DNA of 64,000 bases from Vitis vinifera (taxonomy: Eukaryota; Streptophyta; Magnoliopsida; Vitales; Vitaceae), in contig NC_081817.1 in assembly GCF_030704535.1 (NCBI RefSeq), positions 6,082,001 through 6,146,000 of the forward strand, in the 5' to 3' direction. The position numbers and the translations under genes are program-made. Numbering within the stretch: position 1 is the stretch's first letter; each line of letters opens with the position of its first letter. The notes beneath the pieces are model-generated. The model was not told the DNA's origin. It did not search any database and saw only the letters and a list, made by a program, of their open reading frames with translations. Shown piece by piece: positions 45,777 to 59,367 of the stretch.

Positions 45777-48587
45777 TTATTGTACTTGATCAAAATCTCT
45801 TAAGAATGTTTTAAAGTCATTCATGTGAAGAGACTCATATTTACCTCTAAATATTTATAACTTTGTCCATTTAGCATATTCAAAGCTTTTGTAAAATCTT
45901 TCTAGAGTATTTCGTGCCTCTATTTTCATTGCGCTCATAAGATTTTTTCAAATATAAGATTCATCTATGATTTCAAATATCACATAAAATGTTTTATGAT
46001 AGTATAGTTAGGAGTGGTAAAGTTTGATACGCTTTGCCAACACGACACAAATTTAAACACGCTTTGCACATGTTTTGGTTGAATATGAGTAAGTTTAGAT
46101 CAAATTTGTATTAACCTACATATCTCATTTAATAAATAAGTATTTTTTTTTGTCAATCTATATAATACGAATTTAACTTAAATTGACTCATCTATCAATC
46201 TTGATATTAACTAAATTATATATTTAAACTATTTAACTCATATTTAACTAATTTTAAATTTATTTTCAAATAAATAGATAAATTAAATTATAAGCATGTT
46301 TAACTGGTACATTAATCATATGAACATATACAAGATGTAACTCAACCTAATTAATAGGAGGATCTGATTATTAAATAAGCTATACAAAGTGTTATCTACT
46401 TAATAGTTTTAACATGATATGAACATAACCCACTAACACAAATGGTCAATCCTAATTATAATAATCTTTTAACAATTTTTTTTCTCTCCTGGTGCTTAAT
46501 TGGAATTAGTGACATTGGTGTAATCATTCTCTATCAAATCTAATAAATTTTTAGATCAAAATTACAAGTATGTTTGAATGTTCTAATTGTCAAAATTCTT
46601 CTCAATTTGCACCTTTTTCAATTTTTATTTTTTTTGGGCTCTAATACAACTTACTGAAATTTGGAACACATAAATCTAAGAAATAATGGTGGCTTGAAAC
46701 TTTATATTATATCTAATCAATAGTAATATGAACACGTAAAAATATTCATGCATGACACTATATTTTATTTAAATACATTTTTGAATTTTGGAAGGACTAA
46801 GATGAGAAATCCATTATTTTTCTTTTCTAAATTGATTTTAAATACGAAGTAGACATATTTTATTCACATGCATTTGAAAATGTAGAAAAATTCTTGAATA
46901 TCAGTGTAGTATTGTGCATGGGCATCGAAAAAGAAGTTGATTGTTTTTTCTGATAAACAAATATATTAAAATAAAAAATAATTCTTGTCGTGGATTGATA
47001 ATTGGCGTCCGTGATTAGCGAAAGATTCACAAAATGGCAGTCCAACCAATCATTGCATTACACATAAAACTGTTCTAGAAAGCTGAGTTTCAATTTGCCA
47101 ACGCTTAAACGGTCTCCATGTGTCCAAGCATATTTAATGACGAGGCGGCACGACTCCCACTTGCAGATAAAGTAGTGGCGTGATAACGTAAGGGGTGGAA
47201 TTTCTAATAATAGTAATGACAACCTACCGGCTACCATTACTACCAAATTTGGTATTAGAGATGTTAAAATGTTTTTTAATAACTCCCAAAGTCATTATAA
47301 CATTTGAATGTTGAAATTTTCAAATATTAAAAGTGTTTTCTAAAATCGCTATCAAATGAGTTATAAAAGCCCATTCGATAGTGATTTTAGAAATCGCTTT
47401 TAATATTTTTAATACTTGAAAAATTTTATCATTCAAGTGTTGAAAATGATAAAAATATTTTATAAAATTACTCTCAAATATACTCTAAAATTATGTTTGA
47501 AATATATTTTTATTGGAAGTATTTTTAGTAAAAGTATTTTATCTGAAATTATTTTTAAGAGAATTAAAACTCATTGGGCGTGTAATTTAAAAACGTTTTT
47601 TTTTATATAAAAAAGTAGAAAATTGTTTTTAAATTATTATTTTTTGAAAATAATTTTTTTAAAATAAAGTGAAATAGAGAATTTTTTTAAGAAACAAACA
47701 CTATTTTCATAGATTTTTTAAAACAAAAGAAAAATATGAGTCAATTTGATTATGTTTTTTGAAACTTGTTTTTAAAAACTATTGTTAAATTAAAGAATAA
47801 AAATGAAAATTTTTAAAAACAAATTTCAAAAAACATAGTATCAAATGTTTCTAAAAAAACCATTACAAATATTTTTTCAACATTAAAAATATTTTTTTAA
47901 AATATTTTTAAAATTTTTTCAAACTCCTAAGTTTTTTCCAATCACTGATCTAAAAGTATATAATATAAATTATGCTATAACATGACCCACCATAAAGCAA
48001 ATGGACTCCCAATTAGAGTCTAATCTATTATGGGATTTAACATCAATTAAAATTACATATACGTTATTAAATTTATTAAGAAATGAATTTATGAAGTAAA
48101 TGAGAAAAATGAAACATATAGAAGAAGAGTATAATATTAGTCTTCAAACCCAAATGCTTCCTCAACCAGACCAAAACAAACCAAATCAGACATACCACAA
48201 AAGCCACAAAATCAATTAGAAACAAAGCACTACATTTCAAACCGTATATAGTCTTTTAACATTTTGGCTTAAACGAAGAAACAGCTGGTAAGATACAGAA
48301 GGAGTAGGACCAAGAGGGCCCGATCCCAGATTGAACCGGGTTCCAACTCCCAACTACAATTTGAACTCCCATTTATTAGGATTCTACAAATGACAACTCA
48401 GTACCGCCTCTTTTTATTGTTGAGATTAGCCCCTCAAGTGATGACTCGGTCTTCTTGACTTATACAGCCAAGCCTTTCCTTCCAGATAAAGCTCTCATCT
48501 CACTCGGTTTTGCCTGCTTCAACCCCTTTCTACAGCTTCATTATCCGTCTTTTCTTCTATTCTTTAACCCCTCTCATCCTCTTTACC
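45777..48587. other. AT-rich spacer with MITE-like foldbacks
   Basis: No gene is supported. An imperfect inverted repeat lies at 47318-47358 against 47371-47422, and 47580-47900 repeats the AAAAACAATTTTC-type words of the element at 60269-60607. A short open frame at 47058-47246 has no recognised domain. Confidence 0.5.
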
Positions 48588-48600
48588 TATATATATAAAT
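48588..48600 (+). promoter_or_regulatory. Probable TATA box of the cytoplasmic kinase gene
   Basis: TATATATATAAAT lies after a pyrimidine-rich stretch. A likely 5' UTR exon follows, ending at AAAAG before GTGAG (about 48815), so the 5' UTR is probably split by an intron before the start codon at 49381. The acceptor was not settled. Confidence 0.5.
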
Positions 48601-49380
48601 GCACAACACCTTACAACTCATGCATTTTTTTTCTAATGCGGTTTTTTGGTTGGTGAGCTGAACTCCAGCTGCCTCTTATTGACTTCCCGGAGTTCATGGA
48701 GTGCTCGTTGTGTTAGGCTTCCTTTTTGGTTTCTGGGTTTCTCTTGCAGACTTTTAAAGTGAAGATATGTGAAAGTTAGCGTTTTGTTCCTGGAATTAGA
48801 TTCAAAACATAAAAGGTGAGTGTTTTTTTTTTTTTCCTTTTTTCCTAATTGTTTGTGGAAATGCAAATTTTATGAACTGGGTTTCTTTGATTGCGGGTAT
48901 TCAAGATGGGGTTCCGTTTGAAATTGATATGTAATTTGGGTTCTGAGCAATAAAGTTTGGGTTTCTTAAATTTCTTGATAGTTCCTTCAAATTTTGTTGT
49001 TTAATCAATATGATTTTTCCATATTTCCTCTGTTGCATCTGGGTTTTTGAGTTCTGGCCGTGATTTATGGTAGTTGTTTGCAGGAAAAGAAAAAGGTAGA
49101 AAACCTTAGAAAGGGGGGTTACCTACTTACCTAAGTGCTTGTGGGAGACAAAATTAAACTTTTTCTATGGCAGGTTTGATTTTGTGTTTACCTTTTTAGG
49201 AGTCCTTTCTTTTGCTGAAGGTATTTGGACTTTTTCCAATTGAATGTAGGAAAAGGGAATTGCGGGTATTGTTTGAATTGTGGATTTATTCCTAGGTAAT
49301 GTAGTTTTATGTCAAGATTTTTTCTTCTTAACCAATTCATGTTTTGGGTGAACAGCGAGGTAATAAGTGCTTCAGGGGCT

Positions 49381-52300
49381 ATGACGTGTTTTCCTTTTCA
49401 TAAGGGAGAGAAAAATGATGAACCCAAGGCTACAAAGTCTACTTCGGTGCGTTCTTCCACTTCCATTTCCATGTCCACTGATCATGAGGTGAGGAGATCT
49501 GGGTCTGAATTCAATTCTCAAAATGCATCAGACATCAGCACTGAATCCTCTGCGAAGACCTCATTTACTAGTTTGCAACAAAGACCCAGCAATCTCAAAG
49601 TATTCACCTTCTCTGAGCTAAAGTCAGCTACAAAGAATTTCAGCCGCTCTCTTATGATTGGTGAGGGTGGATTTGGTGGTGTATATAGGGGTGTGATTCG
49701 AAGTACAGAGGATCCACATAAGAAAATTGATATTGCTGTAAAGCAACTAAGTAGAAGAGGGTTGCAGGTAAGATCTCTTCCAAATTGTTTTCCTGATTGT
49801 GGTTATCATGCATTGTCATTAAATGTATATAATTTAATATTATGCATTAATTAGTTAAAAATAAAATTTCCCTTCTAATCTTTAATCTTAACCTTGAGAC
49901 ATAACGAATCCATAAATCCAACACAATTACCTTAGCTTTGAAGGGACCATGTTATTTGTAATTGGTGTTAGGTGCAACTTCCAAAAGGAGCTGGATCAAT
50001 AGCAAAAACTTTGCTAGGGAGTACCCTAAACACAGTGGCTTTGGTTGTCTTTACTAACATATACTCCCATTGATAAGTTTTTATTGATCAGTGTGCAAAT
50101 ATGTGAAGATGGCCAAATGGTTCCAGTTGGTGGATTGAAACTTTCTAATAAGTGAATCCCAGTTTACCATTTATTCTTTTGTCTTAGTGATTGTTTCTGT
50201 TTCTGTTTTCTAGTGTTGGGAATCTTCTTCAGCAGTCTAATTTTGTAAATCAGCAATCTAATTTTTTCAATTAGTGAGTGACCTTTCTTTTTGATGGAAC
50301 CTTTTCTTAGAATATCTTCTATGACACATGGTGGATCTAGATTCTCATGTTGCTTTTTTCCTTTTTTCCTCCCCTTACTTGACATGTAAACCCCACCCCA
50401 TCCCAAAAAGACAAAGAGGAGGACCTACTTATCGAATCGTGTGCCTGGTCAAACAAATGAGCCTTTAGCACTAGGATTAAGTTTACATTCAAGCTAGTAA
50501 GGAGGTTAACAAGCAATGACACTTGATGTGGTGGTGCAGAAGTGAAATTCAAGCCTTACTTGTCATTTGCTCATGTTGATGCATTTTTAAATTTTCAGAG
50601 ATCTTGATTTTGAAATGGCTTTTTAATTATCTTGCTAGTCTTATTTCTAGCTTCCATTTGATTTGAGCTTCATGATAAAAATACGAGCCAAACTAGGTGG
50701 AGAACTTGTACGGTCATCCATTTTTAATAAAAATTTAACTCTTTATGATTATTTGCTTCTGCTCATGTGTCTTTCAATATTACTCTTTCAAACTTCTATT
50801 TTCACTAGATATTTGATTTCTCTTTTTTTCTTTTCCTACCTTCTATCTCACAGGGGCATAAGGAGTGGGTGACAGAAGTAAATGTTTTGGGGGTTGTTGA
50901 ACATGAAAATCTTGTCAAGTTAGTGGGCTATTGTGCTGAGGATGATGAAAGAGGGATCCAACGACTGCTGATATATGAATATATGCCCAATAGAAGCGTG
51001 CAGGATCACTTAACAAATCGATTTGAAACACCTCTTTCATGGTCCACAAGACTGAGAATAGCCCAAGATGCTGCTCGTGGCTTAGCATACCTCCATGAAG
51101 GAATGGAATTTCAGGTACTTTTTCCGGGCACTAGTTTATATTGCATATAGGTTGATAGGCAGCCATTCATGTGTGAGTGAACTCTTGGCACATAGTATAT
51201 GTAACATTGGATGGTTTGAAATTACTCCTTGGCTTATTTAGGATATTAAGAAAAATGAAAAATATGTATGAAATTGGTACCAAGCCTCATAATAATAATA
51301 AAAAAAAATGCTGAAATCTGGAACTAGCCACCACGAAGCATCCTATGGCAAACAGATTCTTCAAATTTGATCATCTTCTTCCACCCAATTCCAGGGTCTT
51401 ATATATATAGGCTTATACTCAAATTAAATGTCATCAAAGGATTTCAATCCTACTACCTTATCTGAAGAGGCATAAAAGCACCTGGAAATTTCAGAAATTT
51501 TTTTAATTTCGTAGACAAGGGAAATTCATGCTGATTATATGGACAAAGTGGAGGCACTGGTTGACTGTTAGACTCAGCTTCTCATATTTGTGAACTTGAC
51601 TTTGAAGTTGGGCTGCTTTTCAGTACAGTACCTAGTGTTTGTCTAGTTTGATTGCATCGTTTAGCATCACATAAAGTGGTTACAATCCTTGTCATGAAAT
51701 CTTCCTTTCTATGCTGAATAGATATCACTCTCAGGATAAGCTTTCTTCTTATTATTCTTGTGAATCAAACAATTCTGGAGGGGACACCTTGATCTAGATG
51801 TTGGTCCATCAGTTTTCAATTTCAGAGGATTTAAGGTGATCTTTTAACCTGTCGGACATTACAAGGCATGGCCATCGGTGTGGAACATATTTTGGATCCA
51901 TGTTTATAGGAAAATACCCAACAGGATGGAAGAGGGATATATCACATCTTTTGGATACATGTTTAAAGGAAAATTACCCATCAAGCTGGAAGAGGGATTT
52001 ATCTCTGGTTCACTGGAAGTTCCCCATATCTTTTATTAAGTTGTTGCTGTTTCACTTGAATATTCCAAAATGGGTGAAAATCAATGTTAGACAAGTGCCA
52101 CTGCATAGACACTTTATGCTATCATTGGGAATAGGTGAAGCAAAGTTTTAAAATCTAAACAATTCAGCGACATCCCATGTCCTAAGACAAGTCTAACACC
52201 TAGGCAGGCACTGGCACCTAACACACACATCCAAGTCCTGCAAGATGTTTTTTAACTGATTGGTTGTATTGATAACTTCTGACACTCTATGAATTATCCA

Positions 52301-54632
52301 TCAATCATGTAATCATTTTTGTCCTGTAAGTATGTGTGTTGGCATCATGGTTCAAGTATGACTTCACTGCTCACATCAAAACTCTTCTTTTAGCTTCAAG
52401 GAACTAAACAAAGTAAAAATTGTGTCTCAGGTTTACCCTTTCACACGACTGAAGCATTATGCCTCTCAGAATCATATGTCTCATCCCTATGCGTGACCAC
52501 CCAGACAAGACTTGCAAATGAAAAAAACTTGATTCCAAGTCTTAGATGCTTATTTCTCACCTGGCCTATTAAAGCCTTGTGTTCTCATGGATAGGCTTTC
52601 ATAGGCATTTGAGACCTTCTCACCACATGCACCATGAAGCCAGCATTCAAACCCTCTATCTCTGATCACCAATGAGTGCTTTAACCTGACTAAACTGTTC
52701 ACTTGAGTATTGTGAGTGTCTGTGGCACAATCCTTGGGGGCCACGCATGATGCATGATAGGGAAAAGATGAAGGCAGAACATACAGGATGCTCACCTAGT
52801 TTGGAAATATGGTCTACCAAAATAATGCCAGCTAGGCATCTCCCCTCTATCTTACCTAGAACAATATTTAACTCATTGAGCTAGGCCAAACTCTAGTTGC
52901 AGGAGAATGCATCTTGACTGCATAAATGGCCTCTAAAAATTCCAAATGGTTTCTTACTTGTCAGAGCTCTGTTGTGCATTACCTGGAGCATTCTTTCCAG
53001 CAATGATAATGGCCAGTAAGAAGCTTTCTAAAAAGATTTGTCTCACATGCTTGACCATCGATATTAGATTCTTGAACCACATACTTCTTTGGATCTTTCC
53101 CAAATTTTAGCACCATATAAAAGTCGTGCCTGGAGTTTAGATGAGTTATAAGTTTGGTTTGGGATTTGAGTTTTCACTTCTGGTGTATGCAAAACTGAGA
53201 ACACATCTTCATACTTATTCTCTCCATCAATCATGCAAGCTGTACGAATAAATTAATTTTGATGAGCTAAATAAGCATGGGATGCCTGTAGTTAAACTAA
53301 AAAAAAAAACTATAGGTTTATTGTTTTCATTATTGTGAGTACAAGTGAGGAGCATTTATAACCAACTTTTTTGTGATAGTTTGTGATTCTCCTAGTCACA
53401 AGGCTACCATGACTTAGATGAACTGAATGAGTATTAATCATCAACCTCCTTTGCAGGTTATGGAATGACTAAGTTGTCGGGTAGTTTTCTTAGGATATTA
53501 ATTGACTTGATGCTAATGCACACAAATTCAAAACTTTGGTGCTATTGATTTGAAAATGCTCACTTGCCATGGAATGACTGCTGCTAGCAAGCTTCTGTGG
53601 GCTGGGGAGGGGTGCTCTGGTGTGGAATCAACATGCTTATCTGCTACTCCTGCTTTATTCTCAGATTGCATTTGATGATATGGATTATTTTTTTGTTTCA
53701 AAGATGTTATTTTTTTGTTTTGTGATTGGAACAGATTATCTTTAGAGATTTCAAATCTTCGAATATTCTCTTGGATGAGCAGTGGAATGCAAAGTTGTCT
53801 GACTTTGGATTGGCCAGGCTGGGGCCTTCTGACGGACTAAGTCATGTATCAACAGCGGTATGTTTACAGTTACATTGGATGCTCCTTGAATGTTTCATAA
53901 AATCTTTCATATCACCTGTTATTGATTGAAAACCTGATTTCAATGACAGTCTAAATGGATGCATTTGAATAGATGGTGTTCTGTTTATGTGTGAATTGGT
54001 TGATTCATTTAATATTGATCGTGCATTCAGAATTATAAGTAATCATGTGCTTCCTAAATATTAAATGCCATGTTGTAGTAATTGGGGTGATCAATCTGTC
54101 TAATTTCAAGCAGGTTGTAGGAACCATTGGATATGCAGCTCCTGAATACATCCAAACTGGGCGGCTCACAGCCAAAAGTGATGTGTGGAGCTATGGAGTC
54201 TTTCTCTATGAGCTCATCACTGGTAGGCGGCCTTTGGACAGAAACCGCCCCAAGAATGAGCAAAAACTATTGGAGTGGATCAGGCCACACCTCTCTGATG
54301 TAAAGAAGTTCCAGCTGATTTTGGACCCTAGGCTCGAAGGAAAATACACCCTTAAGTCTGCCCAGAAACTAGCAGCAGTAGCCAACAAGTGCTTGGTGAG
54401 ACAAATAAAAACACGCCCCAAAATGAGTGAAATCTTAGACATGGTGAATCGGATTGTGGAGGCAGCGGAAACTGGGAGCCCTCAACCTCCGATAAAGAGT
54501 TCTACTCCAAGAGATGCTCCTGAGGAATCCAAGAGAAAAAGACTGAAGACAATGTTTGTGGATCCAATAATAGGAGAAAACAGGAGATTGGTTTGGCAAA
54601 AATGGAGACCTAAGCTGGTGAGGACTTCCTGA
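49381..54632 (+). CDS. Receptor-like cytoplasmic kinase VII, PCRK1/PBL-like
   Basis: Four exons join in frame: 49381-49767, 50854-51114, 53735-53857 and 54114-54632, giving 429 aa. RLCK VII kinases relay signals from pattern-recognition receptors at the plasma membrane. The PCRK1/PCRK2 pair supports pattern-triggered immunity. A Ser/Thr-rich start (1-75) is followed by the kinase domain: glycine loop GEGGFGGVY 94-102, ATP lysine K121 in IAVK, catalytic FRDFKSSN with D221, DFG at 239-241, and APE in the last exon. The basic tail ends [13 protein letters not shown] chose the ATG at 49381 because MTCFPF.KGEKNDE matches the family start. The frame is open further upstream. There is no Gly2, so N-myristoylation is unlikely; Cys3 could be acylated. 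Confidence 0.9.
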
Positions 54633-55394
54633 GAGAAATGGAAACAAACAAAGAGACAAGGCAGATTTTCTTCTTGTGTGGATGCAGTAGACCATGTAAC
54701 AAGGCTGTTTTCCTCTACCTCCCCCCCTTTTTTCCCATGTTGAATGTGTAAACTATTACGTTATATCTTTGCCTTTGGGCAATACAACTGTACAGGTATG
54801 ATATTGAAATCAATACAGATGAGTGCATCCTAAATTTGTGTTAGCCTTGTTGAAGACTCTGCTTGGTGTTGGAGGTTTTGAAATGATAATCCAGGTGGAG
54901 TTGCTGATTAATGGTCTTAAAACTGGTATTCTCTTGAATTTGAATATCTGTATATTTTAATCTTTTCCTTCTGCTGCTCAGAATTCATAGAAATGTCATT
55001 AACTTTCAACTCCACTTAGATATGTTTGGTTGATTCCTTTGGAGAGTAGTGAGAAAAAAAGAGAGAGTATATTACACTCTGTTTTGATTCATGAATGAAA
55101 CAAGGATAGAAAAAAATGGTTAACCAAAATGATTCTCATTTTAGTATACTGGAATAGCTATAGTAGGTTGATAATTTTGTTTCTCATGTGTTGGATCTAA
55201 TGCTACTACTTTTGAAGGACTTCTTGGCTTGAAGAGAAAGATATAAGATTTAAGGAAATAAAGTAAATTTAGGTAAATATATAGTGTTAGATTTGGTCTA
55301 CTAAAGATAAAATTAATAATTGAATTTAATGTAAAAATAAGTCTAGAAAATTAAGAAAGTTTAAATTCCGGTTTCATATTGGTTCATAAGGGGT
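54633..55394. other. 3' flank of the kinase gene
   Basis: The stretch probably holds the 3' UTR to about 54800-54830, where ATTGAAATCAATACAGATG follows a T-rich stretch. Nothing else is supported. Confidence 0.4.
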
Positions 55395-55461
55395 GTGTGG
55401 TAAAAATTAATAGTTATTACTTAATGATTTAAGTTGATTTTAAGTTAAATTATATTTAAGT

Positions 55462-57764
55462 TGTCACACCCCAAAACCCATTCCAAAGGCATGACGGTCA
55501 TTTCATACCTCAAGCCAAAAGCTCAAAGTGAAAACGACACAAACATTCGTATTGTGATTAGAAATTTACCAATTGCCAAGTATAACAAAATTCTAAAATC
55601 TCCCAATATCGACTTTAAAAAAATAATAATAATAATACATCAACCAAAGTGTTTTTGTCCAAATAACTCCAAACTCAAAATAATTCAAACGAAAATTAAG
55701 TTTTAACATTTAAACAATGTCCAAAAGAAAGAGAGTTTAAACAAATGTCCTAATAAAACAAAATTTCCCTTATAATGGTTACTCATCGCCCGAACTGAAG
55801 TTACCTGAAAGATTATCAACAAGGAGAATGAACTCAAAGCCCAACCCAATAGGGAAAATTAATACAGTTTCATGAATCAAACATTTTCAATCATGCTTGC
55901 AAATAGGAAATATAACATATACTTATTTTCATAAAAACTTTTGAGTTCAAAATACTAATACATTCAAACTTCTCAACGAAATTTTCTTATATCCATTTCA
56001 AAACAATTTATCATCAAAACCAAATCGAATACATTCTAAATATATTTACTCTGATTATCGTATGACAAATGGTGCCTAATTAAGTGAGACTTCACAATTG
56101 AGTAACTAGTTTCAAATTTGTTCCATTTAAGGTGAACAAAACCAAATGTCAATAATTATAACATGTTGACTAGGGTCATAAGGTCAACAATTATAACCCG
56201 TTAACTAGAGTCATAAAAATGTCAACAATTATAACCTGTTGACTAGGGTTATAGGAACCAGAGTCAAAACACTTTATTTCATTAATTCAAACTTGCAAAA
56301 CAAAATATCATATCTCCAAAAATTTTCATTTTTCATGAACAAAGAAAATTCTCAAATATACTTTCCATACAAAACACATATTTGATCCATGTGAAAAGAT
56401 AAAAATAATATTTTTACACATTTCAAAATACAATATATAAAGGAAATTATTTTCTTTTATAAAAATCTACATTAATTTCTCTTATCATAAAGAAGTGCTA
56501 AAAAACTTGAAGTATTTAGCTTGACGAATTTACTTCTTACCTAACAAATATCATACACAATTATCTAAAGGTAAATATTTGACAATCCTAAAAATATTTT
56601 ATTTAGTATTAGGGATCCTAATTAATTTCTCATGCTAATATTATTACTACCCAATATTATTTTCAACTTACTTAACAATAATAAATTAATTTATTGAGTT
56701 TCCAAATTATTGTACAATTCATTTTCTTTCATAATCTTTTTCTCACTATTTATTTCTTTATATACTTAAATTAAATTAAAACCTATACAAAAAACCATTA
56801 TTATTATTATTATTATTGTTCCCATAATCCAACTATCACTTAATCACAATTATTATAAGTCTTTAAAAGTAATAATATATTATTATTATTATTACTTTCA
56901 AAAACCCTATAATACCATTAGTCCAAGCCACCAACTACACTCATTATTATTATTATAATAATAATACTTTTTTTTTTTTTTTTTTTGCTTCTTTTGTTTC
57001 TTACTTGACGTCCACACGCATCTTTGTTTTTTTTTTCTTTTAAACCCTCTGCTATACGACACACATTTACATTATTATTATTATTTTTTTCTCTTCACCG
57101 TTCCAAAAAATCACGCTACTCTTATTTTATTTATTTATTTATTTTTCTAGATCTATTCATTTGAGTAATCAAAATCTGTCGATCTCCATTAATAAATTAA
57201 ACTATATTAATAAAATTTTAATCTTTTTGACCTATAAAGTAATTAAACGAACTCTAATCAAAATTGAGATATTTCAAATAATATTTAAAGTGTTCAAAAC
57301 TAATTAACGAATATAAAATATTAATTTAAAGATTAAAAATCTTATTGAAAAATTGATCTTCAAATCCTAAACCTTCAAATCTTCAGCCTTATGCTCTCTG
57401 ATCTTTTTGATATATGTGTAAAATGGTTTTCTGAATAGAGAAGGTATGAAAAATCTAATTTACATCTAGAGATTTAAAATACGAAAAGACCTTTTTACCC
57501 TTATTAAAATACTTTAATTAATTAATAATGTCTAAATTATGATTTTACTCCTAAAATGGGTTTGGGGCATTACATAAGTTATGCTCTCTGATCTTTTTGA
57601 TATATGTGTAAAAAGGTTTTTTGAATAGAGAATGTAGGAAAAATCTAATTTATATCTAGAGACTTTAAATACGAAAAGACCTTTTTACCCTTATTAAAAT
57701 ACTTTAATTAATTAATAATTTATAAATTACGATTTTACCCCTAAATTGGGTTTGGGGCATTACA
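55462..57764 (+). mobile_element. LTR-like element, 2.3 kb, with TAAGT target duplication
   Basis: The element begins TGTCACACCCCAAAACCCA and ends TTGGGTTTGGGGCATTACA, so it has TG...CA ends and a longer inverted match around CCCCAAAACCC. A perfect 5-bp TAAGT flanks it (55457-55461 and 57765-57769). No gag or pol domain is visible and only AT-rich and microsatellite-bearing DNA lies inside, so I read it as a long solo LTR. A non-autonomous element is the alternative. The 3' 190 bp are present twice. Confidence 0.75.
56148..56254 (+). repeat. Three tandem copies of a 35-38 bp unit
   Basis: Copies start at 56148, 56183 and 56221 with GTCAA(C/T)AATTATAAC followed by (G/A)TT(G/A)ACTAG(G/A)GT. 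They lie inside the LTR-like element. Direct repeats of this kind are often enhancer-like parts of plant LTRs, but function is not shown. Confidence 0.9.
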
Positions 57765-57768
57765 TAAG
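57389..57768 (+). repeat. Tandem duplication of 190 bp at the LTR 3' end
   Basis: Units 57389-57578 and 57579-57768 are each 190 bp and differ at about fifteen positions. Each ends TTTGGGGCATTACATAAG, so the unit contains the LTR's right end plus TAAG from the target duplication. Confidence 0.92.
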
Positions 57769-58165
57769 TTATTGACTAAAAATCTGTTATTTAATTCTTC
57801 TACTTTTAAATATTAAGATTGTTTGATAAAATTAACTTAAAATTTATTTTAAATCATCAAATTGACGTGTTTATCCTCATAAATTATAATTAGGGCAAAG
57901 GATGTCGAGTAATAGTGGAGGTTGTTGAATAGTAAATGAAATCGTAGAGTTAACCAAGACAAATGAGGGCAAAAAAGTAAAATAAAAATATGAACTTAAA
58001 GAATAAGTTAATTATTTTTAGTTATTAATTAAAATGATTTTTGACTTTAAATTATACTATTAAGTTATTTTATCAAATATACTTAATTTTTTTAATGACT
58101 TAAATTAAGTTATTAACTTACTTTAAGTTATTAAGTTGATTCACCAAACATTGACTTACTTTCAA

Positions 58166-59367
58166 ATTATGTTATAAACAGAATTTTATAGTTATTAAAA
58201 GAAAAACTACTTTTTATAACATGGCAAGAGAAATAACACACAAGATCCATTACATTTGGAACATTAGAGTAAAGAGTGAGAATGGAAAATCAATTCCATT
58301 TTCATTCATCAATGTAATTTAAAAAAAATATATATAGAAAAAAAAAATTATTAATATGAAAACTACTTTTTACATCACGACAAGAGAAATGACAAACAAT
58401 ATCGATCAGGTTTGGAACATTGGAGTAAAGAATGGGATGCTTTTTTATTTTCATTTATCAATATTGTAATTTTTTAAAATGAGGAATAAGAATTAAAATT
58501 TTATTAATATGAAAACTACATCTCACTCACACTAGGATTTTAGTCCCTCTCCTTTGCATGGTGTTGTAATTTACTTCTATTTATATCATTTTTTTTCATT
58601 TTTATTCTTATATACCTATCGCACCCAAGTAAAAAAAAAAAACTTTTTTATTATTACTTTACTATTATTTCTAAACTATATGAAACCTTTCAACTAATAA
58701 ATTTGAATGTTCCTTTGATGTAAATGTTACATTGTAGACATAAAAGCGAAGTATATTACATTGTAGACATAAAAGCTAAGTATAAGTGCTGATTAAAATA
58801 AACCCTTTATTCCTTTCCCAATTAGTCATGTCTAATCAAGCATCCTTTGTAGTATTTAAGTTTAAATAAGTACCAAAAACTTTATGAAACATCAAGTGAT
58901 TTGTCAACTGTTATCACATCAAAGTTATTATTGTATCATAGAAAATAATTACCTTTTATATCATAAGTAAAAATAAAAATATTGGTAGTGGAATTTCACA
59001 CCTAAGCACACAAGGGGTGAATAGGTTGTTCTTAAATTTAAAATTTATTAACAATTTTTCATTTGTGCCTTTAAATTAATTATTTATTAAAATAATTTAT
59101 TTTTAGTATTTGAAACATTTTTGATTGCCTTCGAAGAATGATTCTAAAACACGATTATAATTTTTTTAATATTTAAAAAATTTTATTTTAAAAATATTAA
59201 AAGAGTTAAAAATATTTTTTAAAATTATTATTAAATAGACTCTAAATATTGAGCTTCGACCTTCAACCTCCTCAATTGCATTTTAAATTCTATTTTCAAC
59301 TGATTCAACTCCATTGCTAGCGAGTTACTGTACACCAAAAAAGAAGGGTAAGAAAGTCATTCATGCT
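58166..59367. other. AT-rich spacer with a local duplication
   Basis: Blocks at about 58190-58300 and 58350-58460 are diverged copies (words AACTACTTTTTA.A.C and GGAACATT(A/G)GAGTAAAGA). The 59100-59235 part carries MITE-like AAAATTTTATTTTAAAAATATT words. A 27-base unit with ATTACATTGTAGACATAAAAG is repeated in tandem at about 58727-58781. No gene. Confidence 0.55.

Larger units (their letters stand above)
55395..58165. mobile_element. MITE-like host element split by an LTR element
   Basis: Sequence 55395-55461 joins 57765-58165 to give a copy of the same AT-rich family as 19790-20970. At 55461 the family sequence is cut and the LTR-like element begins. At 57765 it resumes after a repeat of TAAGT. 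The outer ends read GTGTGGTAAAAATTAATAG and GTTGATTCACCAAACA, loosely inverted. Confidence 0.6.

Noticed and set aside
56148..56254. CRISPR-like array
   Set aside because: Only three imperfect units with no unique spacers, in plant LTR sequence. It is a simple tandem repeat.
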